Shown in pieces: positions 1-5,154 of a stretch of DNA of 6,877 nt. Every line of letters begins with the position of its first letter. The stretch's first letter is position 1. Under the pieces are notes generated by a model that searched no databases, was not told the origin of the DNA, and saw only the letters and a program-made list of their open reading frames with translations. The stretch is from assembly GCA_046704085.1 (NCBI GenBank), contig JBJKSJ010000193.1, positions 1 through 6,877 on the forward strand, given 5' to 3'. Both the position numbers and the translations under genes were made by a program. The stretch comes from DATBHW01 sp046704085. GTDB taxonomy: Bacteria; Chloroflexota; Ktedonobacteria; Ktedonobacterales; DATBGS01.

Positions 1-115
1 CCTCAGCGACCGGCTCTTGATCACGACGACCCAGGGGCAACGAGAAGAACGCCTGCTCCCATCCGAGGAGGAGTATCGCCAGGCGCTGGCAGAGTTGTTT
101 GGGGTGGTGGTCTAG
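1..115 (+). CDS. C-terminal end of probable arylamine N-acetyltransferase (partial)
   Basis: This is an open frame entering from the left edge (codons start at base 2) and ending at TAG 113-115, giving 37 residues. The tail reads SDRLLITTTQ..., then a charged stretch with REER, SEEEYRQALAELFGV and the stop. This resembles the end of arylamine N-acetyltransferases (NAT family), where a beta strand 'L..R.LI.T..G..EER' is followed by 'SEEEY...L...FGI'. NAT enzymes move an acetyl group from acetyl-CoA to arylamines or hydrazines in the cytoplasm using a Cys-His-Asp triad; none of those residues is in this fragment, so the call rests only on the tail pattern. The stop codon is followed at once by a repeat cluster. 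No downstream gene is close enough to be clearly co-transcribed. Confidence 0.5.
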   Translation, partial: LSDRLLITTTQGQREERLLPSEEEYRQALAELFGVVV

Positions 116-152
116 GCGGCGCATCGCCTGTACCGCCGCCGTCCCTGGCGGT
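115..152 (+). repeat. GC-rich hairpin repeat (variant copy)
   Basis: The 14-base string GGCGGCGCATCGCC (115-128) occurs again exactly, inverted, at 5527-5540. It is followed by TGTACCGCC and a hairpin whose arms ACCGCC (132-137) and GGCGGT (147-152) pair perfectly. The loop contains CCGTCCCT, also found in the copy near 5540. I read this as a diverged or rearranged member of the 'GTAGCG hairpin' repeat family seen at 201, 5097, 5470 and 5535. It begins on the stop codon of the preceding gene. A further weak inverted pair, GTGAGC (166-171) and GCTCAC (187-192), lies between this copy and the next. Confidence 0.55.
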
Positions 153-200
153 GAACCGTTGGGCTGTGAGCAGCGCGCCATCAGTCGCTCACGCCCCTGC

Positions 201-240
201 GTAGCGCCGTCGTCCCGACGGCAGGAGTGGGGTCTGGCGC
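201..240 (+). repeat. GTAGCG hairpin repeat, copy A
   Basis: This 40-base unit matches 5470-5509 at 35 of 40 positions. It starts GTAGCG and continues with a hairpin (GCCGTC 206-211, loop GTCCC, GACGGC 217-222). It ends with the shared tail GTGGGGTCTGGCGC. Relative to copy B the stem carries T-A in place of C-G, a paired change that keeps the stem intact. It sits 70 bases upstream of the TPR gene start. Confidence 0.75.
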
Positions 241-244
241 TTGC

Positions 245-256
245 GCGAACGTTCGC
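245..256. repeat. 12-bp perfect palindrome
   Basis: GCGAACGTTCGC is identical to its reverse complement. It lies just after repeat copy A and about 55 bases upstream of the TPR gene start, so it could be a dimeric protein-binding site or part of the repeat. No promoter core could be recognised next to it. Confidence 0.35.
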
Positions 257-310
257 TCCCGGCGCCAACGCTGGGTGACAAAGAATACCGACGTGAGAGA
301 AGGATCGCGT

Positions 311-964
311 ATGAGCGCAGCAGAACTTGAGCAACTGATTGCCGAAGGCGAGGCGCTGATCAAGCAAGAACGCTATGAGGACGCGCTGGCGGTGTTCGAG
401 CGCGCTATTGCATTAAAACCAGACTATGCACTTGCCCACTATAATAAGGGCAATGCACTGTTCGCCCTCAAGCGTTATCAGGAAGCGGTAGCCGCCTATG
501 GGCAGGCGATTGCCTTTGCTGATAGCTTCCCGGCTGCCTGGAGTAATAAGGGCAATACGCTAACCACCTTGAAGCGATACGAGGAGGCACTGACTGCCTT
601 AGAGCATGCTCTGGCTCTTGATCCTGAAAGGGCGAGTGTTGTCTGGAACAACAAAGGAAGGGCGCTTTTTTATCTGAAACGCTACGAGGAGGCGCTGGCC
701 GCCTATGAGCAGGCGATTCAGCTTGCCCCTGACGAGGGATTGGCTTACTCAGGGAAGAGCATTGTGCTGGCCCGCCTGAAGCGGTATGCTGAGGCGTTCG
801 AAGTTATTGAGCAGGCTATGCAGCTTGAGCCTGATAATCTAGACTTCTACAAAGTCAAAGTCTTCATCCTTGGGAGGCTCAGAAGATATAAGGAAGGATT
901 CAAGCTCATCAAGCTTGCCGCCGAGAAGTTCGATCAGCAGACAAAACGTAGGGCGTCAACTTGA
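311..964 (+). CDS. Tetratricopeptide repeat (TPR) protein
   Basis: This 217-residue protein consists almost wholly of six TPR units: about residues 4-37, 38-71, 72-105, 106-140, 141-174 and 175-208. Units two to six have 'LKRY' or the variant 'LRRY' at the turn between helices A and B, and most are 34 residues long; the fourth has one extra residue. TPRs form a superhelical scaffold that binds peptides or partner proteins, so the protein is likely a cytoplasmic adaptor; the partner is unknown. There is no signal peptide, membrane segment or added catalytic domain. The ATG at 311 is chosen because GAGAAGGA (297-304) lies six bases upstream. An in-frame GTG at 227 lies inside a repeat and would add residues unlike a TPR. 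The portal gene starts 42 bases downstream on the same strand, so co-transcription is possible, though a TPR gene is not a usual neighbour of a portal. Confidence 0.88.
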   Translation: MSAAELEQLIAEGEALIKQERYEDALAVFERAIALKPDYALAHYNKGNALFALKRYQEAVAAYGQAIAFADSFPAAWSNKGNTLTTLKRYEEALTALEHALALDPERASVVWNNKGRALFYLKRYEEALAAYEQAIQLAPDEGLAYSGKSIVLARLKRYAEAFEVIEQAMQLEPDNLDFYKVKVFILGRLRRYKEGFKLIKLAAEKFDQQTKRRAST

Positions 965-990
965 AACTGGTGCTGTTGTTGCTGTGAGAA

Positions 991-998
991 GAGGAGGG
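991..998 (+). promoter_or_regulatory. Strong ribosome binding site fixing the portal start at 1007
   Basis: GAGGAGGG ends eight bases before the ATG at 1007 and is the best Shine-Dalgarno match for this gene. A second, GGAGGGAGGG (1075-1084), lies six bases before an in-frame GTG at 1091, so an internal start removing 28 residues cannot be excluded. Confidence 0.65.
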
Positions 999-1006
999 AA
1001 GTCACT

Positions 1007-2527
1007 ATGGCCTGGCAAACGACCATGCGCCGCGTGTTGGTGTTTCTGGTTGGTTCCGTTGAGAGCAATCGCCTGGAGGGAGGGCCAGTTGTGGAGGAGC
1101 AGCCTGGGCAGGCAAAGCTGAGCGCCGCTGGCGCGCCAGTCCCGCAGGGACTTCCTGGCCGAAGGCCCGTAGCGGCGAATTCATTCGCCGAACCAGCCGC
1201 CCAGCCGGTGCGCGAGGAGATGGCCCTGGCGGCGCAAGAGCCGCCGATGACCCAGGAAGACTGGTATTGGGGCCGGACGACCGCCGGAACCGAGGAAGAC
1301 TACCTCTGGCGGCGGCTCTCCGATAACTGGTATATGCGGGACGTACAACCAGGCGTTTTTCTTGAAATACTGAACGACTGCTACGAGGCGTACAACGCCA
1401 ACCCGCTGGCGTCCAGCATCGTCGAGATGATCACCAACTTCACGCTGGGGCGCGGCCTGGTCGTCTCCGCCGCCAACCGCCGCGTGCAGCGTCTGCTGGA
1501 TGCCTTCTGGCGCGACCCCGATAACCATATGGACGAGCGCATCTACACGATCAGCACGGAACTCAGCATCTATGGCGAGCAGTTTATCCGCTTCTTCGTC
1601 AATCCCATCGATGGCAGCGTCAAGATCGGGCAGATCGATCCCAGCACCATTGACGAGATCGAGACCGACCCCGACAACATCGAAAAGCCGCTGCGCTTCC
1701 ATCAGCGGCCCGTCGGCCCATCGGCCACCGTGCCGGGCGATCCCTCGCCCACGCAGCGCGGCGTGCTGGATACCGAGGGGCGCTGGTTCGAGGCCAGGCG
1801 CGAAGTGGCGCAGTTCGCCATCCACAAAGTTTCTAATGCGAAACGGGGCCGGTCTGATCTGGCGACGCTGCTGCCCTGGCTGCGCCGCTACAAAGACTGG
1901 CTGACCGACCGCGTGCGCCTGAACAAATACAAGACGGCCTTTCTCTGGGATGTGAAGCTGATGGGCGCCGATGCCAAGGCCATCGACCTGAAGCGCATGC
2001 AGTACGCCTATCCGCCGGAGCCAGGCAGCGTCATCATCCACAACGAATCCGAGGTCTGGTCGGCGGTCAAGCCAGAGGTCAACGCCAGCGATGTCGAATC
2101 AGACGGGCGAGCAATCAAGCTAATGATACTGGCTGGTTGCGGAATACCAGAACACTACCTATCAGATGGCGGCAACGCCAATCGCGCCACCGCTGCCGAG
2201 ATGAGCCTGCCCACGCTGCTCAAGTTCCAGCGCCGCCAGCAGGTGATCGAGTACATCCTGCGGACGATTCTGGACCGCGTGATCCTGGAGGCCAGGCGCG
2301 CGGGCACGCTGTCCGCAGGCGTAGACGCCGCCTATACGATCACCTTCCCAGAACTGAAGATTGGCGATAATCTGGCGCTGGCGCAGGCGACGGCCACGAT
2401 GGTCAGCGCGCTGACCGACGCCAAAGCACAGGGCTGGGTCAGCGACGACACCGCCATGCGCCTGCTCTTCCAGTTCGCGGGCGAAGAGATTGATGTGCAT
2501 GCCGAGCGCGAGAAGATCAAGGGATGA
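1007..2527 (+). CDS. Phage portal protein, isolated from other phage genes
   Basis: This intact 506-residue protein reads like a tailed-phage portal protein, the dodecameric ring at one capsid vertex through which DNA is packed and ejected. Portal-like signs are 'NPLASSIVEMITNF' (132-145), which starts the conserved core; 'YGEQFIRFF' (189-197) followed by 'IGQIDPSTIDEI' (207-218); 'FAIHKVSN' (270-277) just before 'GRSDLATLLPWLRRYKDWL' (281-299); and 'GCGIPEHYLSD' (377-387) followed by 'NRATAAEMS' and the long C-terminal helix. Residues 1-80 are low-complexity and contain a cluster of palindromes in the DNA. The usual partners (large terminase, head protease or MuF protein, major capsid protein) are absent on both sides: a TPR gene is upstream, and a convergent toxin gene starts 20 bases beyond the stop. 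It may be a prophage relic under selection, a domesticated portal or the edge of a decayed element. I am confident of the family, not of a live phage. Confidence 0.88.
   Translation: MAWQTTMRRVLVFLVGSVESNRLEGGPVVEEQPGQAKLSAAGAPVPQGLPGRRPVAANSFAEPAAQPVREEMALAAQEPPMTQEDWYWGRTTAGTEEDYLWRRLSDNWYMRDVQPGVFLEILNDCYEAYNANPLASSIVEMITNFTLGRGLVVSAANRRVQRLLDAFWRDPDNHMDERIYTISTELSIYGEQFIRFFVNPIDGSVKIGQIDPSTIDEIETDPDNIEKPLRFHQRPVGPSATVPGDPSPTQRGVLDTEGRWFEARREVAQFAIHKVSNAKRGRSDLATLLPWLRRYKDWLTDRVRLNKYKTAFLWDVKLMGADAKAIDLKRMQYAYPPEPGSVIIHNESEVWSAVKPEVNASDVESDGRAIKLMILAGCGIPEHYLSDGGNANRATAAEMSLPTLLKFQRRQQVIEYILRTILDRVILEARRAGTLSAGVDAAYTITFPELKIGDNLALAQATATMVSALTDAKAQGWVSDDTAMRLLFQFAGEEIDVHAEREKIKG
1128..1190 (+). 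repeat. Cluster of four palindromes inside the portal coding region
   Basis: Four self-complementary units lie end to end: CTGGCGCGCCAG (1128-1139, perfect palindrome); GTCCC/GGGAC with a 3-base loop (1139-1151); GGCC/GGCC with a 3-base loop (1157-1167); and CGGCGAAT/ATTCGCCG with a 2-base loop (1173-1190). The last is preceded by GTAGCG, as in the intergenic repeat copies A, B and D. The span is 63 bases (21 codons' worth) and encodes about residues 41-62 without breaking the frame. I infer a mobile palindromic element that landed in a tolerant N-terminal linker. Confidence 0.6.
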
Positions 2528-2547
2528 GATGATGCGGTGGGCAAGTT

Positions 2548-2931
2548 TCAGGAAACCCGCTCTACACCGTCGGGTGTAATCTCATAGACCTTGTTACTCA
2601 GGTCTTGCCCGGCTAAGTTAGTCAATACGCTGAGAACGACTTCTATAAGTTCAGGAGTGCTGGTCTTTCCTGGCAGGCGCAGCCTGATAATCCCGGCATG
2701 CGGTGGAGGAAATTCCTGCGCTTTGAGGAAGTCTTTGTCGCGGGTAATGATTACCTGGCGCTCTGCTCGCGCATGGCGGAAGATGACGGGATCAGGCTTA
2801 CTCGCAAGTTCAGGATCATCAAGAGCAGATACGGCAGGGTATCCTGCCGTATCCAGGGCTTTCGCCAGCTTTGTGGTCAAATTTGCATCCACCAGAAAAG
2901 ACCAGTTGGAGCTTTTAGGGGTGCTGGACAT
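2548..2931 (-). CDS. DUF5615 PIN-like toxin
   Basis: This 127-residue protein has the pattern of the DUF5615/Mut7-C PIN-like family, putative ribonucleases used as toxins. 'FLVDANL' (12-18) supplies the first acidic residue, Asp15. A loop carries DDPELASKPD with Asp38, Asp39 and Asp47. 'VIITRDKDFL' (60-69) carries Asp65 and Asp67, and a late strand reads 'GIIRLRLPG' (80-88). These acids would bind the metal needed to cut RNA. The ATG at 2931 is preferred over a TTG one codon earlier because GAGG (2938-2941) is six bases upstream. The start lies inside the end of the DUF433 gene (17-base overlap), so the two are probably translationally coupled, antitoxin first, as is typical of this pair. RNA cleavage is inferred from the family; no target is visible. 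The C terminus converges with the portal gene, 20 bases away. Confidence 0.85.
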   Translation of the reverse strand: MSSTPKSSNWSFLVDANLTTKLAKALDTAGYPAVSALDDPELASKPDPVIFRHARAERQVIITRDKDFLKAQEFPPPHAGIIRLRLPGKTSTPELIEVVLSVLTNLAGQDLSNKVYEITPDGVERVS

Positions 2932-3187
2932 CAAGCGCCTCGACGTGTTGCCCCGCTTCTATTGCTCCCTCCTCCAGCGCCTCTAGCTTTGTGGCCGCGT
3001 AATCCAGGGCCGTGCGAACCTGCGCTTCATTCAGGTGATATTCTTCAAGGAGGTCTTTTCTATCCATCCCACCAGCCATGAGGGCAATGACCAGCGAGAC
3101 CGGAATGCGTGTACCCTTAATCATCGGCTTGCCGCCTCCTGTCTCCGGGTCGGAGGTCACGCCGGGGAATATCTCAATGGCTGCCAT
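2915..3187 (-). CDS. DUF433 antitoxin
   Basis: This 90-residue protein is a typical DUF433 protein. 'GGGKPMIKGTRIPVSLVIAL' (17-36) matches the family core 'GkP.IkGTRIpV.lvl', followed by 'GMDRKDLLEEYHLNEAQVRTALDYA' (40-64, an HTH-like helical region with the L-EEY-L...V..AL.YA signature). DUF433 proteins are encoded just before DUF5615 PIN-like proteins and are regarded as their antitoxins, neutralising the toxin and possibly repressing their own promoter. The ATG at 3187 is chosen because AAAGGAGG (3194-3201 on the complementary strand) lies six bases upstream; an upstream start at 3238 would fall in the promoter palindrome. The last 17 bases overlap the toxin gene. A strong promoter and palindromic operator lie just upstream, fitting autoregulation; that DUF433 itself binds the operator is inference. 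Confidence 0.87.
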   Translation of the reverse strand: MAAIEIFPGVTSDPETGGGKPMIKGTRIPVSLVIALMAGGMDRKDLLEEYHLNEAQVRTALDYAATKLEALEEGAIEAGQHVEALDVQHP

Positions 3188-3222
3188 CGCTCGCCTCCTT
3201 TGCCTGTAGTAGCGCGATTGGG

Positions 3223-3253
3223 GTAGAGAGAAAGTCACTATGCTTCTCTCTAC
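3223..3253. promoter_or_regulatory. Palindromic operator of the toxin-antitoxin operon
   Basis: This is a perfect inverted repeat of 10-bp arms, GTAGAGAGAA (3223-3232) and TTCTCTCTAC (3244-3253), around an 11-base spacer. The arm centres are 21 bp apart, two turns of the DNA helix, as expected for two dimer half-sites on one face. It abuts the -10 box (3254-3259) and covers the predicted transcription start (about 3247), so a bound protein would block initiation. It is AT-richer than its surroundings and lacks a T tract, so it does not look like a terminator for the upstream gene. Confidence 0.7.
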
Positions 3254-3283
3254 AGTCTAGCACCGCGCCTGGCAGGGCGTCAA
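3254..3283 (-). promoter_or_regulatory. Sigma70-type promoter of the DUF433/DUF5615 operon
   Basis: Read on the minus strand, the -35 is TTGACG (3278-3283), the spacer is 18 bases, and the -10 is TAGACT (3254-3259) preceded by TGC, an extended -10. The predicted start is about base 3247, giving a leader of about 60 bases. The -35 lies only a few bases beyond the stop of the zinc-ribbon gene (3290), so the toxin-antitoxin pair has its own promoter despite the tight spacing. Confidence 0.65.
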
Positions 3284-3289
3284 ACCAGC

Positions 3290-4291
3290 CTACCCGCAGG
3301 CGGCAACATACCCGGCTTGTTCGGTCCCTTTCTGCAAGGTCAGGGTCACGGGCTGTTGACCATGCTGCCCGCTGAGCGTGAATATCCCGTTCAGGTACGT
3401 GCCCGACAGATTCACCGGCGTATTGGCGATGGTCAGCGTCATGCTGACGACAGAGGCGTCTAGCTTCATGGCCGTGCCAGAAAGCTGGTAGCCTGGGCCG
3501 TTCTTGCATGCCTGGGCTGTCGCTGGCTTGAAGTTCACCACCAGCGGGTCGAGCGTGCCGGGATCGGAGGCCACGTAGTGGATGTTATGAAAGCCAACCG
3601 ATCCAATCTGGAGGTTGACCAGCACGCCTTGCTTTGCGGCGCCCATGCTCAGAACGCCCGACCAGTCCCCGGTGAAGGTTGCGGTATAGTACAGGAAGAG
3701 GCCGCCATAGATCGCCGCCGCCAGCAGGACCAGCGTAAACACAAAGCGCAGCGGATTGAAATGGGGCTGCTGCCTGCGATACTGGCGCGCGCCTCCCTGG
3801 TAGGGCCGGGGGCCGGCGCCAGCGCCGCCCAGCACGTCCCGCTCCATGTTTTCGATCCCGCCAGTCGCGCGGTGAATCAGGCGGCGAATGATATGTTCCA
3901 CCGCCGCGCCGACCAGGATAATCAGCGCCAGCCCGATCAAGCCAATGAAGAAAAAGAGCGGATGACCCGTCGTGATGCCATAGACCAGCGCGCCAATCAG
4001 CAGCAAGACAACAATCAGCGTCGCAGCCAGGCACCCGCCGATCCAACCCACCAGCGATCTGGTGCGGCTTCTGGGAGCCTTCGGCGGAGGGGCAGCCTGC
4101 GGAGACATGGTTGATGGAGCATAAGCCGGAGGAGTGGACCCTGGCGTATAGCCTGGCATGCTCCCCTGCGTGGCGACAGGTGGCATTGAAGAGGCCGCTG
4201 ACGACGCCTCTGCCCGCGTGCCGCATGATGGACAAAACGCGGCCCCAGGAGCCAGCGGCTGGCCGCAGTTGGTACAAAAGCCTGACTGCAT
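3290..4291 (-). CDS. Membrane protein with N-terminal zinc ribbon
   Basis: This 333-residue protein opens with a zinc ribbon: Cys6, Cys9, Cys20 and Cys23 in CxxC-x10-CxxC spacing ('FCTNCG', 'FCPSCG'). A Pro/Ser/Ala-rich linker (about 30-75) follows, then three hydrophobic helices at about 82-105, 111-132 and 182-203. Basic stretches (136-141 and 169-174) place the loop between helices two and three in the cytoplasm. The ribbon is then cytoplasmic, and residues 204-333 form an external domain rich in short beta strands (many Thr, Val, Gly). Two cysteines there (262, 332) could form a disulfide. I do not recognise the external domain and assign no function. The start is the ATG at 4291 with GGAGAGG about eight bases upstream and a clear promoter. 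The product may sense or bind something outside and pass it to the ribbon, but that is conjecture. Confidence 0.85.
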   Translation of the reverse strand: MQSGFCTNCGQPLAPGAAFCPSCGTRAEASSAASSMPPVATQGSMPGYTPGSTPPAYAPSTMSPQAAPPPKAPRSRTRSLVGWIGGCLAATLIVVLLLIGALVYGITTGHPLFFFIGLIGLALIILVGAAVEHIIRRLIHRATGGIENMERDVLGGAGAGPRPYQGGARQYRRQQPHFNPLRFVFTLVLLAAAIYGGLFLYYTATFTGDWSGVLSMGAAKQGVLVNLQIGSVGFHNIHYVASDPGTLDPLVVNFKPATAQACKNGPGYQLSGTAMKLDASVVSMTLTIANTPVNLSGTYLNGIFTLSGQHGQQPVTLTLQKGTEQAGYVAACG

Positions 4292-4335
4292 GGTTGTTTC
4301 CTCTCCAGGTAATAGCGCCCTTCAGAATACTATGC

Positions 4336-4365
4336 AGTCTAGCATTGCGCCTTGTAGCCTGTCAA
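4336..4365 (-). promoter_or_regulatory. Sigma70-type promoter of the zinc-ribbon membrane gene
   Basis: Read on the minus strand, the -35 is TTGACA (4360-4365), the spacer is 18 bases and the -10 is TAGACT (4336-4341), again preceded by TGC. The predicted start is about 4329, giving a leader of about 38 bases to the ATG at 4291. The -10 region and flank (TGCTAGACTG) are identical to those of the toxin-antitoxin promoter at 3254-3283, and GGCGC also recurs in both spacers. Confidence 0.65.
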
Positions 4366-4412
4366 TCACTCTCCCCTGATGAGCTTTGTCCCTTTCGTGT
4401 CATCTGAAACGC

Positions 4413-4494
4413 TTACTCCTGCGGCAGATGATAGGGGTTGATAGGAGGCTGGTTCAAGCGCCATGAGCATGCTCATGTATTCCCACTGCTCCAT
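4413..4494 (-). pseudogene. DUF4177-like gene remnant with internal deletion
   Basis: This is a broken copy of the gene at 5155-5421. Its first codons read MEQWEYMSM, against MDLWEYMSI in the intact copy. Its last codons, in another frame, read PPINPYHLPQE then TAA, against PPIAPYNLPQE then TGA. About 65 codons between are missing, and because 82 bases separate start and stop, the two ends are out of frame. Read straight through from the ATG at 4494, translation would instead end near 4366 after about 42 residues. GGAG lies eight bases upstream, so translation may still start. A perfect 16-base palindrome (4462-4477) lies beside the deletion point. The call is based on matching both ends of the neighbouring paralogue. 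Confidence 0.75.
4462..4477. repeat. 16-bp perfect palindrome at the deletion point
   Basis: CATGAGCATGCTCATG equals its own reverse complement. It lies within the DUF4177-like remnant where its 5' part stops matching the intact paralogue, which does not carry the palindrome. It could mark or have promoted the deletion, or it may have arisen by chance. Confidence 0.5.
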
Positions 4495-4520
4495 GCGCTG
4501 GTCTCCATTCTGCAACGTAT

Positions 4521-4652
4521 CCAGACAGGGATGGTTGGGATTGCGGTGAGTTGATGGCACTCCTGTCCCTGCTCTCGTATCCCTCACAGCAAGCGTCCGC
4601 AGTGAATGCTACCTGGATAGGCGACTGGTTGATTGACCATCCCTGAGTCTGG
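4521..4652. promoter_or_regulatory. Inverted sequence pair in the divergent control region
   Basis: The 195-base gap between the DUF4177-like remnant (minus) and the EncFtn gene (plus) holds two inverted copies of one motif: CCAGACAGGGATGG at 4521-4534, and on the other strand CCAGACTCAGGGATGG (4637-4652), differing by a 2-base insertion. Each copy lies 27 to 38 bases upstream of one of the divergent starts. A second, shorter inverted pair, TATCCAG (4519-4525) and CTGGATA (4614-4620), is nested with it. CCCTCACA occurs twice in direct orientation (4581, 4654). This fits paired operators of a shared regulator. No firm -35/-10 pair was found for either gene. Confidence 0.4.
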
Positions 4653-4689
4653 CCCCTCACAAGCATAGCAGAAAGGATCGTGTTTTTCT

Positions 4690-5025
4690 ATGGGATTTGA
4701 CCAGTACCATGAGCCAGCCAATGAACTGCCAGAACAGGCGCGCACCTTTGCCCGGATGATTGCCTCGCTCACGGAGGAGTCCCAGGCGATTGGCTGGTAT
4801 CAACAGCGCCTGGCGCTGGAAACCGATGCCAGCGCGCGGGCGGTTATGGAGGATTCGCAGCAGGAAGAGTTTTTGCATTTTGCGATGGACCTGGAGTTTT
4901 TGAGCCGCCGCCTGCCTCAGTGGCGCGTCGCGCTGCAACAGGTCCTCTTCAAACCGGGCGATATTGTTGAAAACAAGGAGCGTGGCGAGGAACAGGTCGA
5001 TCAGGCGCCACGCCGCCCGCAGTGA
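4690..5025 (+). CDS. Encapsulated-ferritin (EncFtn)-like protein
   Basis: This 111-residue, two-helix protein aligns along its length with encapsulated ferritins such as that of Rhodospirillum rubrum, as I recall that sequence. Shared features are the opening 'YHEP' (6-9), 'LTEESQAIGWYQQR' (27-40), 'EEFLHFAM' (59-66) and the 'LF' end of the core (86-87). The ferroxidase ligands are kept: Glu30, Glu60 and His63 match E32, E62 and H65, and Trp36-Tyr37 match W38-Y39. These proteins assemble as a ring of dimers with the iron site between subunits and oxidise Fe(II). The partner of E34, thought to act in iron entry, is Gln32 here. Residues 95-111 are charged (KERGEE...RRPQ) and lack the usual hydrophobic encapsulin cargo-loading peptide; no encapsulin gene is next to it. 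AAGGA (4673-4677) is 12 bases upstream of the ATG. It stands alone between DUF4177-like copies. Confidence 0.82.
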   Translation: MGFDQYHEPANELPEQARTFARMIASLTEESQAIGWYQQRLALETDASARAVMEDSQQEEFLHFAMDLEFLSRRLPQWRVALQQVLFKPGDIVENKERGEEQVDQAPRRPQ

Positions 5026-5068
5026 GCGCCACGTCGCTCCCCTCTTTGGCGCGGGATCGCTGGTGAGA

Positions 5069-5090
5069 GCGCCAGCCTCCGTGCTGGCGC
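5069..5090. other. Strong hairpin between convergent genes
   Basis: The 8-bp arms GCGCCAGC (5069-5076) and GCTGGCGC (5083-5090) pair perfectly around a 6-base loop. The hairpin lies 43 bases after the EncFtn stop and 64 bases before the end of the convergent DUF4177-like gene. It could slow or end transcription from either side, but no run of T follows on either strand, so it is not a canonical intrinsic terminator. It may be part of the adjoining repeat. Confidence 0.45.
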
Positions 5091-5096
5091 AGCCCT

Positions 5097-5120
5097 GTGC
5101 CGCCAGGCAGGCGGCGCTAC
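5097..5120 (-). repeat. GTAGCG hairpin repeat, copy D
   Basis: On the minus strand this reads GTAGCGCCGCC, loop, GGCGGCAC. The core stem is GGCGGC (5110-5115) paired with GCCGCC (5099-5104) across a 5-base loop; the pairing extends outward to 8 bp with one G-T. It lacks the GTGGGGTCTGGCGC tail of copies A and B and lies beside the hairpin at 5069-5090. Confidence 0.6.
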
Positions 5121-5154
5121 GAGCAAGAGTCAGCGAGATGGGATATACATCTTC

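Noticed and set aside
227..310. Upstream GTG start adding 28 residues to the TPR protein
   Set aside because: It lies in repeat copy A, has no ribosome binding site, and the extra residues are unlike a TPR; ATG 311 is better supported.
1181..2041. Long 286-codon minus-strand open frame opposite the portal gene
   Set aside because: It lies wholly antisense to a well-supported coding region, is biased by the high GC content, has no recognisable domain and has no good ribosome binding site.
2563..2578. TACACC/GGTGTA hairpin as terminator for the portal gene
   Set aside because: The stem is only 6 bp, no T tract follows, and it lies inside the toxin coding end.
3578..4277. Overlapping open frames within the zinc-ribbon membrane gene
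   Set aside because: The 3290-4291 frame has the zinc ribbon, membrane helices, promoter and ribosome binding site; the others do not.
4633..4638. TTGACC as -35 of the EncFtn promoter
   Set aside because: No acceptable -10 lies 16-19 bases downstream.
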